A stretch of DNA of 36,310 nt, taken from contig JAAMXY010001622.1 of NCBI GenBank assembly GCA_019677205.1, positions 1 through 36,310 on the forward strand. The letters are read 5' to 3'. Source of the DNA: Pinguiococcus pyrenoidosus (Eukaryota > Sar > Pinguiophyceae > Pinguiochrysidales > Pinguiochrysidaceae). Positions 1 through 9,094 of the stretch are shown here, one piece after another (position 1 is the first letter of the stretch; the number at the start of each line of letters is the position of its first letter). A program made the position numbers and the translations under genes. Under the pieces are notes generated by a model, which searched no databases, had not been told where the DNA came from, and saw only the letters and a program-made list of their open reading frames with translations.

Positions 1-407
1 ATTCACACAAACAGTTCTTTGACTGTTCTCCTCGCATGCCCATGCTATGCTTCACCCCACTACACCCTTGCCGAGGCCTTTTTTGAACACCGAGGAAATT
101 TCGTATCGGTGCATCCAATAGATCTCCGCTGAAATACTTCCACATGCTCCTTGATGACGTCATTTGTCTCCAATATTATCCTGTGCTATTCGTTCATTAC
201 GCCTTCCATTTTACTGCGATCCGAGAGCGAATTTCCCGCCACTTTTGCGCCGCAGAAACGCACACAGGCGCCACAAGAGCCGTATTTTCCCCCTTCTAGC
301 GCTTCCAAGCTTTCGCACGGGGCGTGTGGAGGGCGAAGACCCGGAGCGGAGGCTCTCAGCCTGCCGTACATGCCACGTGAAACGCTGAAGTAGAGCTCCA
401 CTGCGCG
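1..407. promoter_or_regulatory. Upstream region of the Clu-like gene
   Basis: No convincing coding sequence is present; short frames in both orientations lack family features. A perfect E2F-type word, TTTCCCGC, lies at 232-239, about 170 bp before the ATG at 408. No clear TATA box is visible. The region is probably 5' flank and leader of the following gene. Confidence 0.4.
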
Positions 408-3400
408 ATGGACCCGTTTCAGTTCCTCGTGGACGGCTCCGAACAGGAATTCAAGGCCGTCGAGCCGAGTGTCGGACTCATACATGAGCCAGACTGGAAT
501 GAGAGGTATCAGGCGGGGCTCCGGCTGCCGGACGGCTCCGACGAAGAGCAAAGATTCCGTCTGGCGCACCTTACCGCCACCTATGCGGACTTCGTGGCGA
601 CCGCGACGACGTATGGCATGGTGCTCATCTCGGAGCTGTTCTTGAACGAGGAGCTGAAGACCATGTCTTTCGAGAGCGTGCCCGGCCTGGCCGGAGGAGA
701 GAAGTACCAGTATCGAGGCATCTTTTTCAAGCTGGCCACGGGGCACGAACCCTACGGCGGAGACTACAACGCGGCCTCCAAGGCCATGGGCCACGAGCTG
801 AAAGGCGCCACGCACTACTCGCGATGCAACGTCACAGAGCTCAACATCCCCATGCACGTGCTCATCGACTACCGAGGCTACCGCTTGCTCGCGCAGACCA
901 AGCTCCCCATCAAGCCGGGCAAGAGCTTGGAGAACCCGGGGACGCTCAAGGTCGGCAGCGCCAAGGCCTGCGAGGTCGTCTTCTCGGTGGAGCAAGAGGA
1001 GGAGCCGACCGCGCCGCCCATCGCCGCCACCAAGCCCGGCAGGTATCCGCAGCCATATCCCCTGCTGCCCAGAGAGCCGCTGCGTCGAGCGGGATCTGCC
1101 CTGCTCATGCCCGCCAATGAGCGAATCTTCGCCCTGATGGAGGCTGCGTCGAACGAGTTGAACATCGCGCCACACCAGGTCTTCTGCCAGACCACTCGGA
1201 AGCCCGTGAAAGTTCCTGCAGCGTTTGACGTGGAGGGACACGAGGGCATGGATGGCCTCTTCTATGTGGTCGACTTCGCCCGCGCATTCCCTCCGGAGGC
1301 GCCGAACCTGGCGGAGCAGATGCACGAGAGTGCCTCCGTGGGTCTTGGCGCGGGCGCGGGGGATGCGGGCGGGAGTGGAAGCAAGCGCATCGTCACCAGT
1401 AGCCTGGATGGACATGAATCCAAGGCGGCGCGAATCACGGCGGCCGGTCGGAGCCCCGGCCGACAGTTCCGCTACGGGGACGCGGTGAAGTACTCAGTCA
1501 GCACCAGTGGCGGTGCGGAGTTTTATCGCATTGGCACCTTCATCCGATGGGTCGACATGGACGAGGACAGCGGCCGCGGAGAGTCGTCGCCGAAGACCAA
1601 CAGTCGCGGCGCGCTCCTGTCCACAATCCGGGAGCAGCTTACCTTCAATGCCAGCGCGAGGGCTCGGAAATGCAGAGTGCGCTTCCCGGCGACCAATGAG
1701 GAACTGGACGTGGACAGCAGATGCGTAGATCGCTGCCGAGCGGACCCGATCTTGTATCGCATGCTTCGGCCCGAGTTCGTTCGGAATCGAGGTCGGAAGC
1801 TGTTTGAGGAGTCGGACGTCATGGACATGCCGCCAAGCCCCATCTTGCTGAGCTGGCTGAGCTCCATGCAAGACTCGTCCCAGCAGCCGCCTCCGCCCTT
1901 CAGCAGCATCATCCGAAGGGAGAGCTCCAGCCCGGGCTACAACAGTCCTCCGGCCGCCACAAGCGGATATGAGAGTCTGTCGACCGTCCGCGCCGCGTCC
2001 CCGTTTGGTACATCCCCTTCCGGTGGCACAGCTCTAGGAGATGTGAATGCGGCTGGCTACTCAAGCTTCGAGGGCGGAAGGAGTCTGGCGGGCGCGTCGG
2101 AGACGCCCAAGACGGAGGCGACGGATATGGAGGTGTCGGGATACTCCAGCCTGGAGGGAGCCCGGCAGCTGCACTTCTCGCCTGACGTCACCTCCTCTTC
2201 GCCGGGCGGGAAAAGAGGTATTCCAACGAGAAGGCTGTATCACCAGCAAAGCAGCGGAGACTCGAGCATGAACGAGGTCACCACCCTCTCCGCGCTTCAT
2301 GGGTACTCCAGCTTTGAGGCGAGCGCTGCGGGAAAGACCGCGGACTCCTTCAAGGCAGAAACGGCGACGACCTCGTTCACATCTGCGACGAGCTCCGACG
2401 TAGGCTCCAACCTCGCTACCGAATCCTTGAAGGAGCATGCTCTCCGGGCGCCTCCTCTGAGTCCCGACGTCTTCATGGCGTGCACGCAGGACACCACCGA
2501 TGGATGGGATCGGCAGGTCGACGTCGTCATGGCCTCGCGGGTTCTGTTCGAGTCAGTCATCCCCCGGTTGGCCAAGACGTTGATCAAGGAGTACAAGGAC
2601 GACTACAGCAAGCAAAAGTCCGGGAAGGGAAAGCTCCGGCCTCAGGGCGAAGCCGGGACCCCGACCAGGGCACGGGAGGACGTGAAGGCGGACGACGAGG
2701 AGAAAGGCGTCACGGCTTCCGACACGGCCAGTCAACAGGGCACAAGCGCCATGTCCCTGAGTCCTCCTGAGCTCCGGCGATGCAGTTCGCTTCGGGACAA
2801 CGCTATGATGAGGTCGGATAGCGCTCAGGAGAGCGGCAGAGGCCCGGCGACGCCCGTGCTCTACTCCAGTCATTCCTCCACAGGAGGCAACCGAACCTAC
2901 CAGGACATGGTGGCAAACGAGGAGTTCCTGGGGAGCATCATCGCGGGGAGCGGGGAGCAGCTGTGCGACACCATGCACCTACATGGAGTCAACATCCGGC
3001 ACATGGGCCTGCTGAGGGCCCACTGCCTCTGCGAGGTGAATGACGAGAGCAACGGGGACGACGTAACGAGACAAGCCGTGGACTACCTGGGCCACCTGAT
3101 GCTCATCGAGATGGTGTGCCGCGAGCTGAAGAATGCGTTGAAGGATTTCCAGCGCCGCTGGATGCGGAAGAACCAGAGCGCCAGCCGATATGGCATCCAC
3201 TCGCTCGTGGCAAGGTTCCTGAATCACGTGACGGGCGCGGTTCCCATTCAGAACTGCCAGGCGTTCTGGGAGGATCTTAGCGACCGCATCCTGGACCACT
3301 TCGGCAGCGCGGCGCTCACGGCGAAGGAGCGCGGCTACGACCTGTTCCAGCTCTGCGTGACGCCAGGGACAGCGTCGGACAGAAGCTGCCCGGCCCGCGC

Positions 3401-6365
3401 TGGGCAGCCGTTGGACCGATTTGAGCACGCTCATCGCGGGGACATTGTCGCGGGGTCGCATGTCCAGCTGATCATCATGCGCCTTCTGCACATGAGCGGA
3501 ATCGGCATCACCGGCGAGGCGGCGCATGGGCTGAAGATTGCACCCTACGGGGGCGCTGGTTTCGAGTTCGTCGCTCCGGACATTTTGGAGATCCGTCCGG
3601 TGATCAAGAAGATGCATCGGATGAACGTCATCGAGGGCCATCTGCTTCATCTTGAAGCAATCCACAGGGAGACTCTGGAGCGTTCCCTGTCCGCGGAGAT
3701 CGACGGCGACCGTCGCAAGGGCCACGCTTGGCTTGCGAACGAGCGCGACGCGGATACTAGCCTGACGACGGACAGAACCTTCCTGAAGGCAGCGGCCATC
3801 GAGATCAAGACGAGATATGGAGACCAGACGGCCGCCGTGGGAGACCGCGCCACCCAGCGAAGGCTGGACGCTCTGGCCAGTCTGTCCATCGAGAATGCGA
3901 TGAGCCGCATTCCCGACGATGTCACGACGCGACACCTGCTCGCGGACACCTTCCAAAGCCGCGCCTACGCGCTGCGGAATGAAGAGACCGTGTATGCGGC
4001 GCAGGAGCGGCGCCGCCTCTTCAGACGATTCCAAGAGCTTCGACAGGATGATCGCAACACGCGGTGCTACTTGACGAAGCGCTCCTACACGGAGGACATC
4101 CTCGGTGTGGTCCTCGCCGTGAAGTGTTCGCTGAAGACGTCCGGGAGGGGGAGGTGGTTCCCCCGCATGCTCGTCTTTGCGCAACCCCTGAGCTTCTCTG
4201 CCTACCTGCGGGGTGCCAAGCAAGGCTTTCGCGAGATGCTGGAGGAAGCTTCCGCCGAAGACAGCGTTGAAGCCGAATGGATGGGTACGAAGATCATCGA
4301 GGGCGAGTTCTCGTTTCCGGGAAACAGCTTGGCCGAGTTCGTCGAGGAGCAGAAGGCGGAAAAGAAGGAGCCTGGCGAAGCGATTCAGCCGCTGACGCTG
4401 CAGTTCCTGCCGATTGTCGTCGACCAGGAGCACGGCCAGAGAGCGAAGAGCCTCCTTCGGTATTGCGTCGACGCCGTGCTTTCGTTCTGCCTGGAGCCGT
4501 ACGTCGACCTGACGAACGTCAGTGAAGACCCGGATCCCATACCAATTGGGGGAGACGTCTTCGACATTCCTTTCCGAAGCGTCTTCGAGAGCTCGACGAC
4601 GCCCGACCAGAAGCGCCTCACTCTCTTTGCAAACTCCCGCGTGGAGGAAATCGAAGTACACGCCATGGAGGTCGTGGGCCAGCTGATGAACAGCGTGGTC
4701 GTGTCGCTTGCCTCCCGGCGGGAGGGGAACTTCCAGGCGCAGCAGAACACCTTGGAGATGTACTGTCGGCTGCACCACTTCTTGCTGAGCTACATCACGA
4801 CAAGCCGGTACATGGCGCGTAGGATTGACCGCTATGTGGAGCTGTTCCGCATCGATCCGGAGGTGCGCAAGAATGGGAAGAAGAAGAAGTCCCGGGTGCA
4901 GAATAGCACCGCCGTTGGGCCGAGTTTGAACAAGTTTGATATGGATCCGCACTGCACGCCGGACCTGGGCGTCTTCCTCGTGTACTTGCTGATTTCTTCC
5001 CATTCGTGGGATTCCCCAAAGAATCGCAAGCTCCGCGAAGGGTTCGTGCACGAGTCGATGCTGCGCAAGTGCTACTGGCAGGTCGCTTCGAGCCGGAAGG
5101 ATCGACCTGCGTCGGCGCCGCATCTTCTGCACCTCGAGCGGCCCAGGCAGTCTCGAAACCCAATGGTAGACCTTGAGAGCGTCGGCGCGATAAAGACTAG
5201 GTTGCGGGTGATCCGCTCGGAAGCGAAGAGCAAGCTCGAGCAGCTTGAAGGATCGCTGCGCGCGTTCAGCGCGTCCGCGTCTCCCACCCGGCAGCACGGC
5301 GATTTCGCCGTGGAGAGCCTCCTGCACGTTGGCGACCTTGCGATCGACAGCGTTAAGACGTGCTTGACGGCGGCGAGCATCACCGAGTACGAGTTGCTCC
5401 GAATTCGCTCGTGCTTCGACTCGTCCAAGACTTCGCATCGAACCCTGATGTACCAGGTCTTGTTCATGAAGGCCATGAGAGAAAGCAACAATGCGGCGCT
5501 TCTGAGTTTGTACAATCGCAGCTTCGGAAGGCCCACGCCGAGCATGAGGCAGCAGCTGCAGAACGCCCCGGCGGTGGTGAATGCCGTCGACGGCTACGAC
5601 AAGTACTTCCGCGTCATGGACGTCTGGTATGGCCCGAAGAGGCTGTGCGCTCTGCTTCGCGACGCGCTGCGGCTGGCGATCCATGACCAGCAGAACGGGA
5701 TGAACAGTGACGGCCGCCTGCATCATCAACTCCGCCAAATGGGATGCGACAAAGTGCTCGAGTGCAAGGCGGGTGATGCTCCATCGCACTCGCGCTCTCC
5801 GTTGGCGCAACGGGCCTACCAGCTGGCAGACAAGGGGCACCGAGACGCCGTGGCGAGAGAAATCGAAAGGTGGGAGTGGAGTCTGGTGAACCTGGCGATC
5901 AGACTGGTCGAGCTGCTCGACGAAGCGAGTGCGAAGCTCCAAATGGGGGCGCAGGGTTATGATGGACTGGAAGCTTTCCAGGGTCGTGTTCGCGAGATCT
6001 CCAGGCTTAGCGAGGTGGAGCGCATCCTCCAGGAGGCGGAGACCAAGGTAAAGAGGCTGATGAGCCAGAAGAACCGCAGTCCCACCAGATCGCAGCAAGC
6101 CGGCGCGAAGGAGGCACGGTCGAAATCGAAGGCGCCACCACAGACGGCAAACGCGAAAGCCGTGTCGACCGAGCTGTCCTTCGTGGAAGCGGCAAAGGCA
6201 TCTCAGGCGGACAGCAGTGCGACCCCCTCGTCCCCTGCTCCGCTCCAGGCCGAAGAGAAGGAAGAGATACCTAGGAGTCCCGCCTCGTCTGGCCGGCCGC
6301 CGCGTTCCCGCAAGTGGCCCTGGCCTCGCTTCCGCAGCATGAAGTCGCCGAAGCACGAGGCGTGA
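408..6365 (+). CDS. Very large Clu-like (clustered mitochondria family) protein, 1985 aa, intronless
   Basis: A single uninterrupted frame from ATG 408 to TGA 6363-6365. Residues about 60-175 resemble the conserved core of protist Clu-domain proteins: a GHELKG box at 128-133 followed by a segment ending DYRGYRLLAQTKLPI. Residues 440-820 are Ser/Pro-rich and disordered, with four degenerate GYSSFE-type repeats starting at G520, G550, G578 and G632. Residues about 856-930 carry HLHGVNIRHMGLLR and a helical stretch, again like the Clu/TIF31 family. Near 1517 a TPDLGVFLVYLL segment recalls a second conserved block of large protist Clu proteins. The C-terminus (1880-1985) is basic and Pro/Ser-rich. 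Clu proteins bind mRNAs of mitochondrial proteins and affect mitochondrial distribution; whether that holds here is inference. A 17-bp tandem duplication overlaps the stop codon. Confidence is high for the gene, moderate for the family. Confidence 0.8.
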   Translation: MDPFQFLVDGSEQEFKAVEPSVGLIHEPDWNERYQAGLRLPDGSDEEQRFRLAHLTATYADFVATATTYGMVLISELFLNEELKTMSFESVPGLAGGEKYQYRGIFFKLATGHEPYGGDYNAASKAMGHELKGATHYSRCNVTELNIPMHVLIDYRGYRLLAQTKLPIKPGKSLENPGTLKVGSAKACEVVFSVEQEEEPTAPPIAATKPGRYPQPYPLLPREPLRRAGSALLMPANERIFALMEAASNELNIAPHQVFCQTTRKPVKVPAAFDVEGHEGMDGLFYVVDFARAFPPEAPNLAEQMHESASVGLGAGAGDAGGSGSKRIVTSSLDGHESKAARITAAGRSPGRQFRYGDAVKYSVSTSGGAEFYRIGTFIRWVDMDEDSGRGESSPKTNSRGALLSTIREQLTFNASARARKCRVRFPATNEELDVDSRCVDRCRADPILYRMLRPEFVRNRGRKLFEESDVMDMPPSPILLSWLSSMQDSSQQPPPPFSSIIRRESSSPGYNSPPAATSGYESLSTVRAASPFGTSPSGGTALGDVNAAGYSSFEGGRSLAGASETPKTEATDMEVSGYSSLEGARQLHFSPDVTSSSPGGKRGIPTRRLYHQQSSGDSSMNEVTTLSALHGYSSFEASAAGKTADSFKAETATTSFTSATSSDVGSNLATESLKEHALRAPPLSPDVFMACTQDTTDGWDRQVDVVMASRVLFESVIPRLAKTLIKEYKDDYSKQKSGKGKLRPQGEAGTPTRAREDVKADDEEKGVTASDTASQQGTSAMSLSPPELRRCSSLRDNAMMRSDSAQESGRGPATPVLYSSHSSTGGNRTYQDMVANEEFLGSIIAGSGEQLCDTMHLHGVNIRHMGLLRAHCLCEVNDESNGDDVTRQAVDYLGHLMLIEMVCRELKNALKDFQRRWMRKNQSASRYGIHSLVARFLNHVTGAVPIQNCQAFWEDLSDRILDHFGSAALTAKERGYDLFQLCVTPGTASDRSCPARAGQPLDRFEHAHRGDIVAGSHVQLIIMRLLHMSGIGITGEAAHGLKIAPYGGAGFEFVAPDILEIRPVIKKMHRMNVIEGHLLHLEAIHRETLERSLSAEIDGDRRKGHAWLANERDADTSLTTDRTFLKAAAIEIKTRYGDQTAAVGDRATQRRLDALASLSIENAMSRIPDDVTTRHLLADTFQSRAYALRNEETVYAAQERRRLFRRFQELRQDDRNTRCYLTKRSYTEDILGVVLAVKCSLKTSGRGRWFPRMLVFAQPLSFSAYLRGAKQGFREMLEEASAEDSVEAEWMGTKIIEGEFSFPGNSLAEFVEEQKAEKKEPGEAIQPLTLQFLPIVVDQEHGQRAKSLLRYCVDAVLSFCLEPYVDLTNVSEDPDPIPIGGDVFDIPFRSVFESSTTPDQKRLTLFANSRVEEIEVHAMEVVGQLMNSVVVSLASRREGNFQAQQNTLEMYCRLHHFLLSYITTSRYMARRIDRYVELFRIDPEVRKNGKKKKSRVQNSTAVGPSLNKFDMDPHCTPDLGVFLVYLLISSHSWDSPKNRKLREGFVHESMLRKCYWQVASSRKDRPASAPHLLHLERPRQSRNPMVDLESVGAIKTRLRVIRSEAKSKLEQLEGSLRAFSASASPTRQHGDFAVESLLHVGDLAIDSVKTCLTAASITEYELLRIRSCFDSSKTSHRTLMYQVLFMKAMRESNNAALLSLYNRSFGRPTPSMRQQLQNAPAVVNAVDGYDKYFRVMDVWYGPKRLCALLRDALRLAIHDQQNGMNSDGRLHHQLRQMGCDKVLECKAGDAPSHSRSPLAQRAYQLADKGHRDAVAREIERWEWSLVNLAIRLVELLDEASAKLQMGAQGYDGLEAFQGRVREISRLSEVERILQEAETKVKRLMSQKNRSPTRSQQAGAKEARSKSKAPPQTANAKAVSTELSFVEAAKASQADSSATPSSPAPLQAEEKEEIPRSPASSGRPPRSRKWPWPRFRSMKSPKHEA

Positions 6366-6394
6366 GCGATGGCGAGGCGTGAGCGATGGCGAGG
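6361..6394. repeat. 17-bp tandem duplication across the stop codon
   Basis: The unit CGTGAGCGATGGCGAGG occurs twice, perfectly, at 6361-6377 and 6378-6394. The first copy contains the TGA stop of the Clu-like gene, so the second supplies a further in-frame TGA only if the phase is kept; 17 is not a multiple of three. It looks recent. Confidence 0.9.
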
Positions 6395-6607
6395 TCTCGG
6401 CATGTATTTGTTTTGTCGTGTTCTTGTGAAGGGTTGTGCTTGTGGAGTTTGTAAGGAAGCTCCAGCGCGCTTAGGAGATTGAGAAGTTCCATAGCTGGCG
6501 GCGCAGTGTGACTATTGAGGCGTGTTTGCAATGGCGCCCGAAGCTAAGAGAAGAGGTGGATTGTCTTTCATGAAGTAAGCGTCCGTCGACAGTTGTTTGC
6601 TCCACCG

Positions 6608-7341
6608 CTATCCACGCTCAGCTAGTTCGGCGTGCGACAACTGCCACTGCTGGGCAGGATCGCGGCCAGATAGTTCAAGTACCTCTCCCGCTCGCTCGGT
6701 ATTCCCTCCAGAGACGAAGATGCTCGCAGCCTCCGAGAAGGCCAGCTCTTCGGCGCACCTTGCCCCGGGACCTCGGCAGTCTTTGCCGACTTCGTGGCAG
6801 CCGGTGGCGCTTGCCTCGCGCACTTCCACAAAGCCCGAGCCAGGGAGTCTGTACACACGGCGAAATCCTGGAGAATGAAGAGAAAGGACTGCCGGACTTC
6901 CTCTGTGCGACCAACGTGGATGCAAAGCGTGCGACACATATCGTCGTTCTCGATGTGGTACACGGTGCTAAGATCGACCGTGATACACTCGTCGTGCTTG
7001 ATCTCGCCCTCCGCGGGATGGGGCACATAAAGAAGGTTCGCGCTTGCGGCTTCCGGCGATCTCTGGTCATAACGGAGGAACATACGGCCCGTCGTTTCCG
7101 TCGGCTTGTCCTCTTCGGAGATCGGCGTGCCGACCGGTCGTAGCCTCTCGAGGCGTCCGTGGATTCCGCGAACCAGCTGCGCTTCGAGGTAGCTCACCTT
7201 GGGAGGATCGACCCCCTTGCACGGCGCTCCTTGGATAAACACCGGCGCAGACACCGCAGCTGGCGGAGGCGCGACGCCTTCACTAGGTTGGCACCAGCGC
7301 TGTGCTGCAAGGAAGTCGCCACGCACAAGAGGCTCCTCCAT
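6608..7341 (-). CDS. Unknown 222-aa protein, two exons
   Basis: I do not recognise this protein. Exon 1 is 6824-7341 and exon 2 is 6608-6758; the 65-nt intron 6759-6823 has a GTGCGC donor and CAAG acceptor and closes in phase 2. Without splicing the frame becomes Ser/Arg-rich shadow; with it the sequence runs on as …ARALWKCAEELAFSEAASIF…, which has the same character as the upstream exon. The ATG at 7341 (MEEPLVRG) is the first true ATG; the frame extends further upstream only through a pentanucleotide repeat. Residues about 90-175 alternate short strand-like segments with a final amphipathic helix, so a PH-like fold is possible but unproven. No signal peptide or membrane segment is visible. 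Its 3' end faces the end of the Clu-like gene. Confidence 0.6.
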
Positions 7342-7350
7342 CGTGAATTT

Positions 7351-7400
7351 GCTTCGCTTCGCTTCGCTTCGCTTCGCTTCGCTTCGCTTCGCTTCGCTTC
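7351..7400. repeat. (GCTTC)10 microsatellite
   Basis: Ten perfect copies of GCTTC lie 10 bp upstream of the ATG of the 222-aa gene, so they probably fall in its 5' leader or core promoter. Read through in the gene frame they would give repeated Ser-Glu-Ala-Lys-Arg, but no ATG precedes them. Confidence 0.95.
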
Positions 7401-8329
7401 GAGGTGATCGCCAGCAGTCCAGCTTATGTCTCTCTCGCAAAACAGCGAGTCAAGAAGAGGGGACTTCTTCCCGAGGGCTCCCGGGTCTCAAGATCCTACT
7501 GCTTTCCGCTGAGAAAACGAGTTTCACGGCCAACCTTCGAGAGCAAAGTGACTGCACTTCATGCTTCCTGCATGATCCTTCGGATGAAGTCGTCGAAAAG
7601 ATCACCTTAGACGCTGGCGCAATTGCCGGCGCACGGACTTGCCGAGACTTGCGGAAACAGCGTCCGAGCGTTCTCGGCAGAATGACGGGCGCTACAGCTG
7701 ATGAAGATCAGCGTAGGCTTCCCGAGCCAATCGGTGGCTGAAACACGGGTTGTGGGAACGAGGGGAGCCAATGCACAGGGAAGATGCCCTCTAAGGTTCC
7801 CGGCGTGGTGATTCACCCCCCGGTACCAGCGTTGTAGTCGTAGCGTATCGATACACCTAGGGAAGGATATTCGTTGACCTCAGTGGAGTGATCTGAACGG
7901 TAAAGATGAAAGATGTGAGACCAAGCAATCCTTGGGGGGGGCGGCACTGTGCAAAACAAATTTCCACACATGACCATGAGAACTTCTTCTGTTTGTGTTT
8001 AGTTTTCAAGTCTTTTTCCTCATGGTGAAAGGTTTTCCCAAGTGGCCAAATCGCGGAAAGCTCAGTATGAGGGGCGTTTCCCCTGTAGGCGCGGGTTCCA
8101 CAGGCCCGTCGCGCCGGGAGGGCAGCGCCTGCGAGGTCTGCCAAAGGGAGGCGGCATCTTGCTCGTCGGCGTCTTCTCCGCTTCGGGATCGGTTGCATAC
8201 TGTGCCAGCTCGCTACGCTACCTTTCTGGCGAGCACGCGCCCTAGAAGAAGGCCAGAAGCGAGCAGCGAAAGCTTTCTGAAGCCTTGAGCGCCGGGGAGG
8301 AGGAGTTTTCTTGGCACGCAAAAGGCAGC
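7401..8329. other. Intergenic region, no gene recognised
   Basis: About 930 bp between divergent genes. Several frames of 60-180 codons exist on both strands, but none shows family features, plausible splice partners or a sensible start. A run of eight G lies near 7935. The region probably holds both promoters. Confidence 0.5.
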
Positions 8330-9036
8330 ATGTCGCAGCCTACTTGGCTGCAAGACGACAACACCGGCCCGCAGCGTCCGAGCTTCGGCAGCCAGGAGCC
8401 CTCGGGCGATTCGTAAGCCGAGTCTTTCCCCCCGACCTTGGGCCTAGGTGTGTCGCACCTATCATTATCTCATCTTCTCTCGTTTCCGATGTTCCACAGA
8501 GAGTACAAGAAGTATCTCGCAATATACTTCAAAATCTTCCACGCGGGTCTGTCCATCATGTTGGCCGCCACGGCCGCCCTAAGTACGTTGCCGGATCGAA
8601 TTCGCACCAGCGCTGTTCCCTTTCGCTCGAGCCGTGAGCACTTAGGACTGATGCTTGTCGCAACTTGTCGCAACATCGTTTCGCAATGCGTTCTCTCTCA
8701 ACAGCCATCAGGGACGTGGGCGAGCTGAATGACGAGAACGTGGTTCCGGAGCTCTTCATCTGCCTCTATTTGATCATCTTTGCGGGCCTGCTGCTCGTGC
8801 ACGAGATCGCCTTCCTGGAATGTTGCAGAGGCCTCAAGGATCGGCTGAAGAGCAAAGTGGGCTTCCTTTACGACACGAAAGGGAAGATAATCTTCCTCAT
8901 TTTCCTCGCGTTCCTTTGCTTTGGCCTCCAAGACGTGATAGAAGGCCTGGCCATTGGCACGGGGGTCGCATGTTGCTTCCAGGCGACGGTCATGGGTGCC
9001 ATCTACTTGAAGTGGCCCGAGTACATCGAAGGTTGA
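8330..9036 (+). CDS. Four-helix membrane protein of the COPI-associated/TVP15 type, 165 aa
   Basis: Three exons join in frame: 8330-8412, 8500-8582 and 8705-9036, with introns of 87 and 122 nt (GTAAGC…CACAG and GTACGT…AACAG). The N-terminal 28 residues are polar. Four hydrophobic segments follow: around KIFHAGLSIMLAATAAL, ELFICLYLIIFAGLLLV, KIIFLIFLAFLCFGL and IGTGVACCFQATVMGAIYL. The order, the acidic residue after helix 2 and the GFLYDTKGK loop before helix 3 match the COPI-associated (TVP15-like) family of late-Golgi membrane proteins. The function of that family is poorly known; a role in the secretory pathway is inferred. The 3' end is 58 bp from the end of the convergent fructosamine kinase gene, so the transcripts may overlap. 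Confidence 0.8.
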
Positions 9037-9094
9037 GGGGCCGCAGGCGCGGCGAAGAACTGTAGCAAGCTCCAGGAAATGAAAGGACATGTTG

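Noticed and set aside
186-1415. 409-codon minus-strand frame over the start of the Clu-like gene
   Set aside because: Low-complexity Arg/Gly/Leu shadow of the sense frame with no recognisable domain.
2979-6356. 1125-codon open frame antisense to the Clu-like gene
   Set aside because: Its composition is dominated by Arg, Leu, Val and His, as expected for the complement of GC-rich coding DNA. It has no family features and mirrors the sense codon phase.
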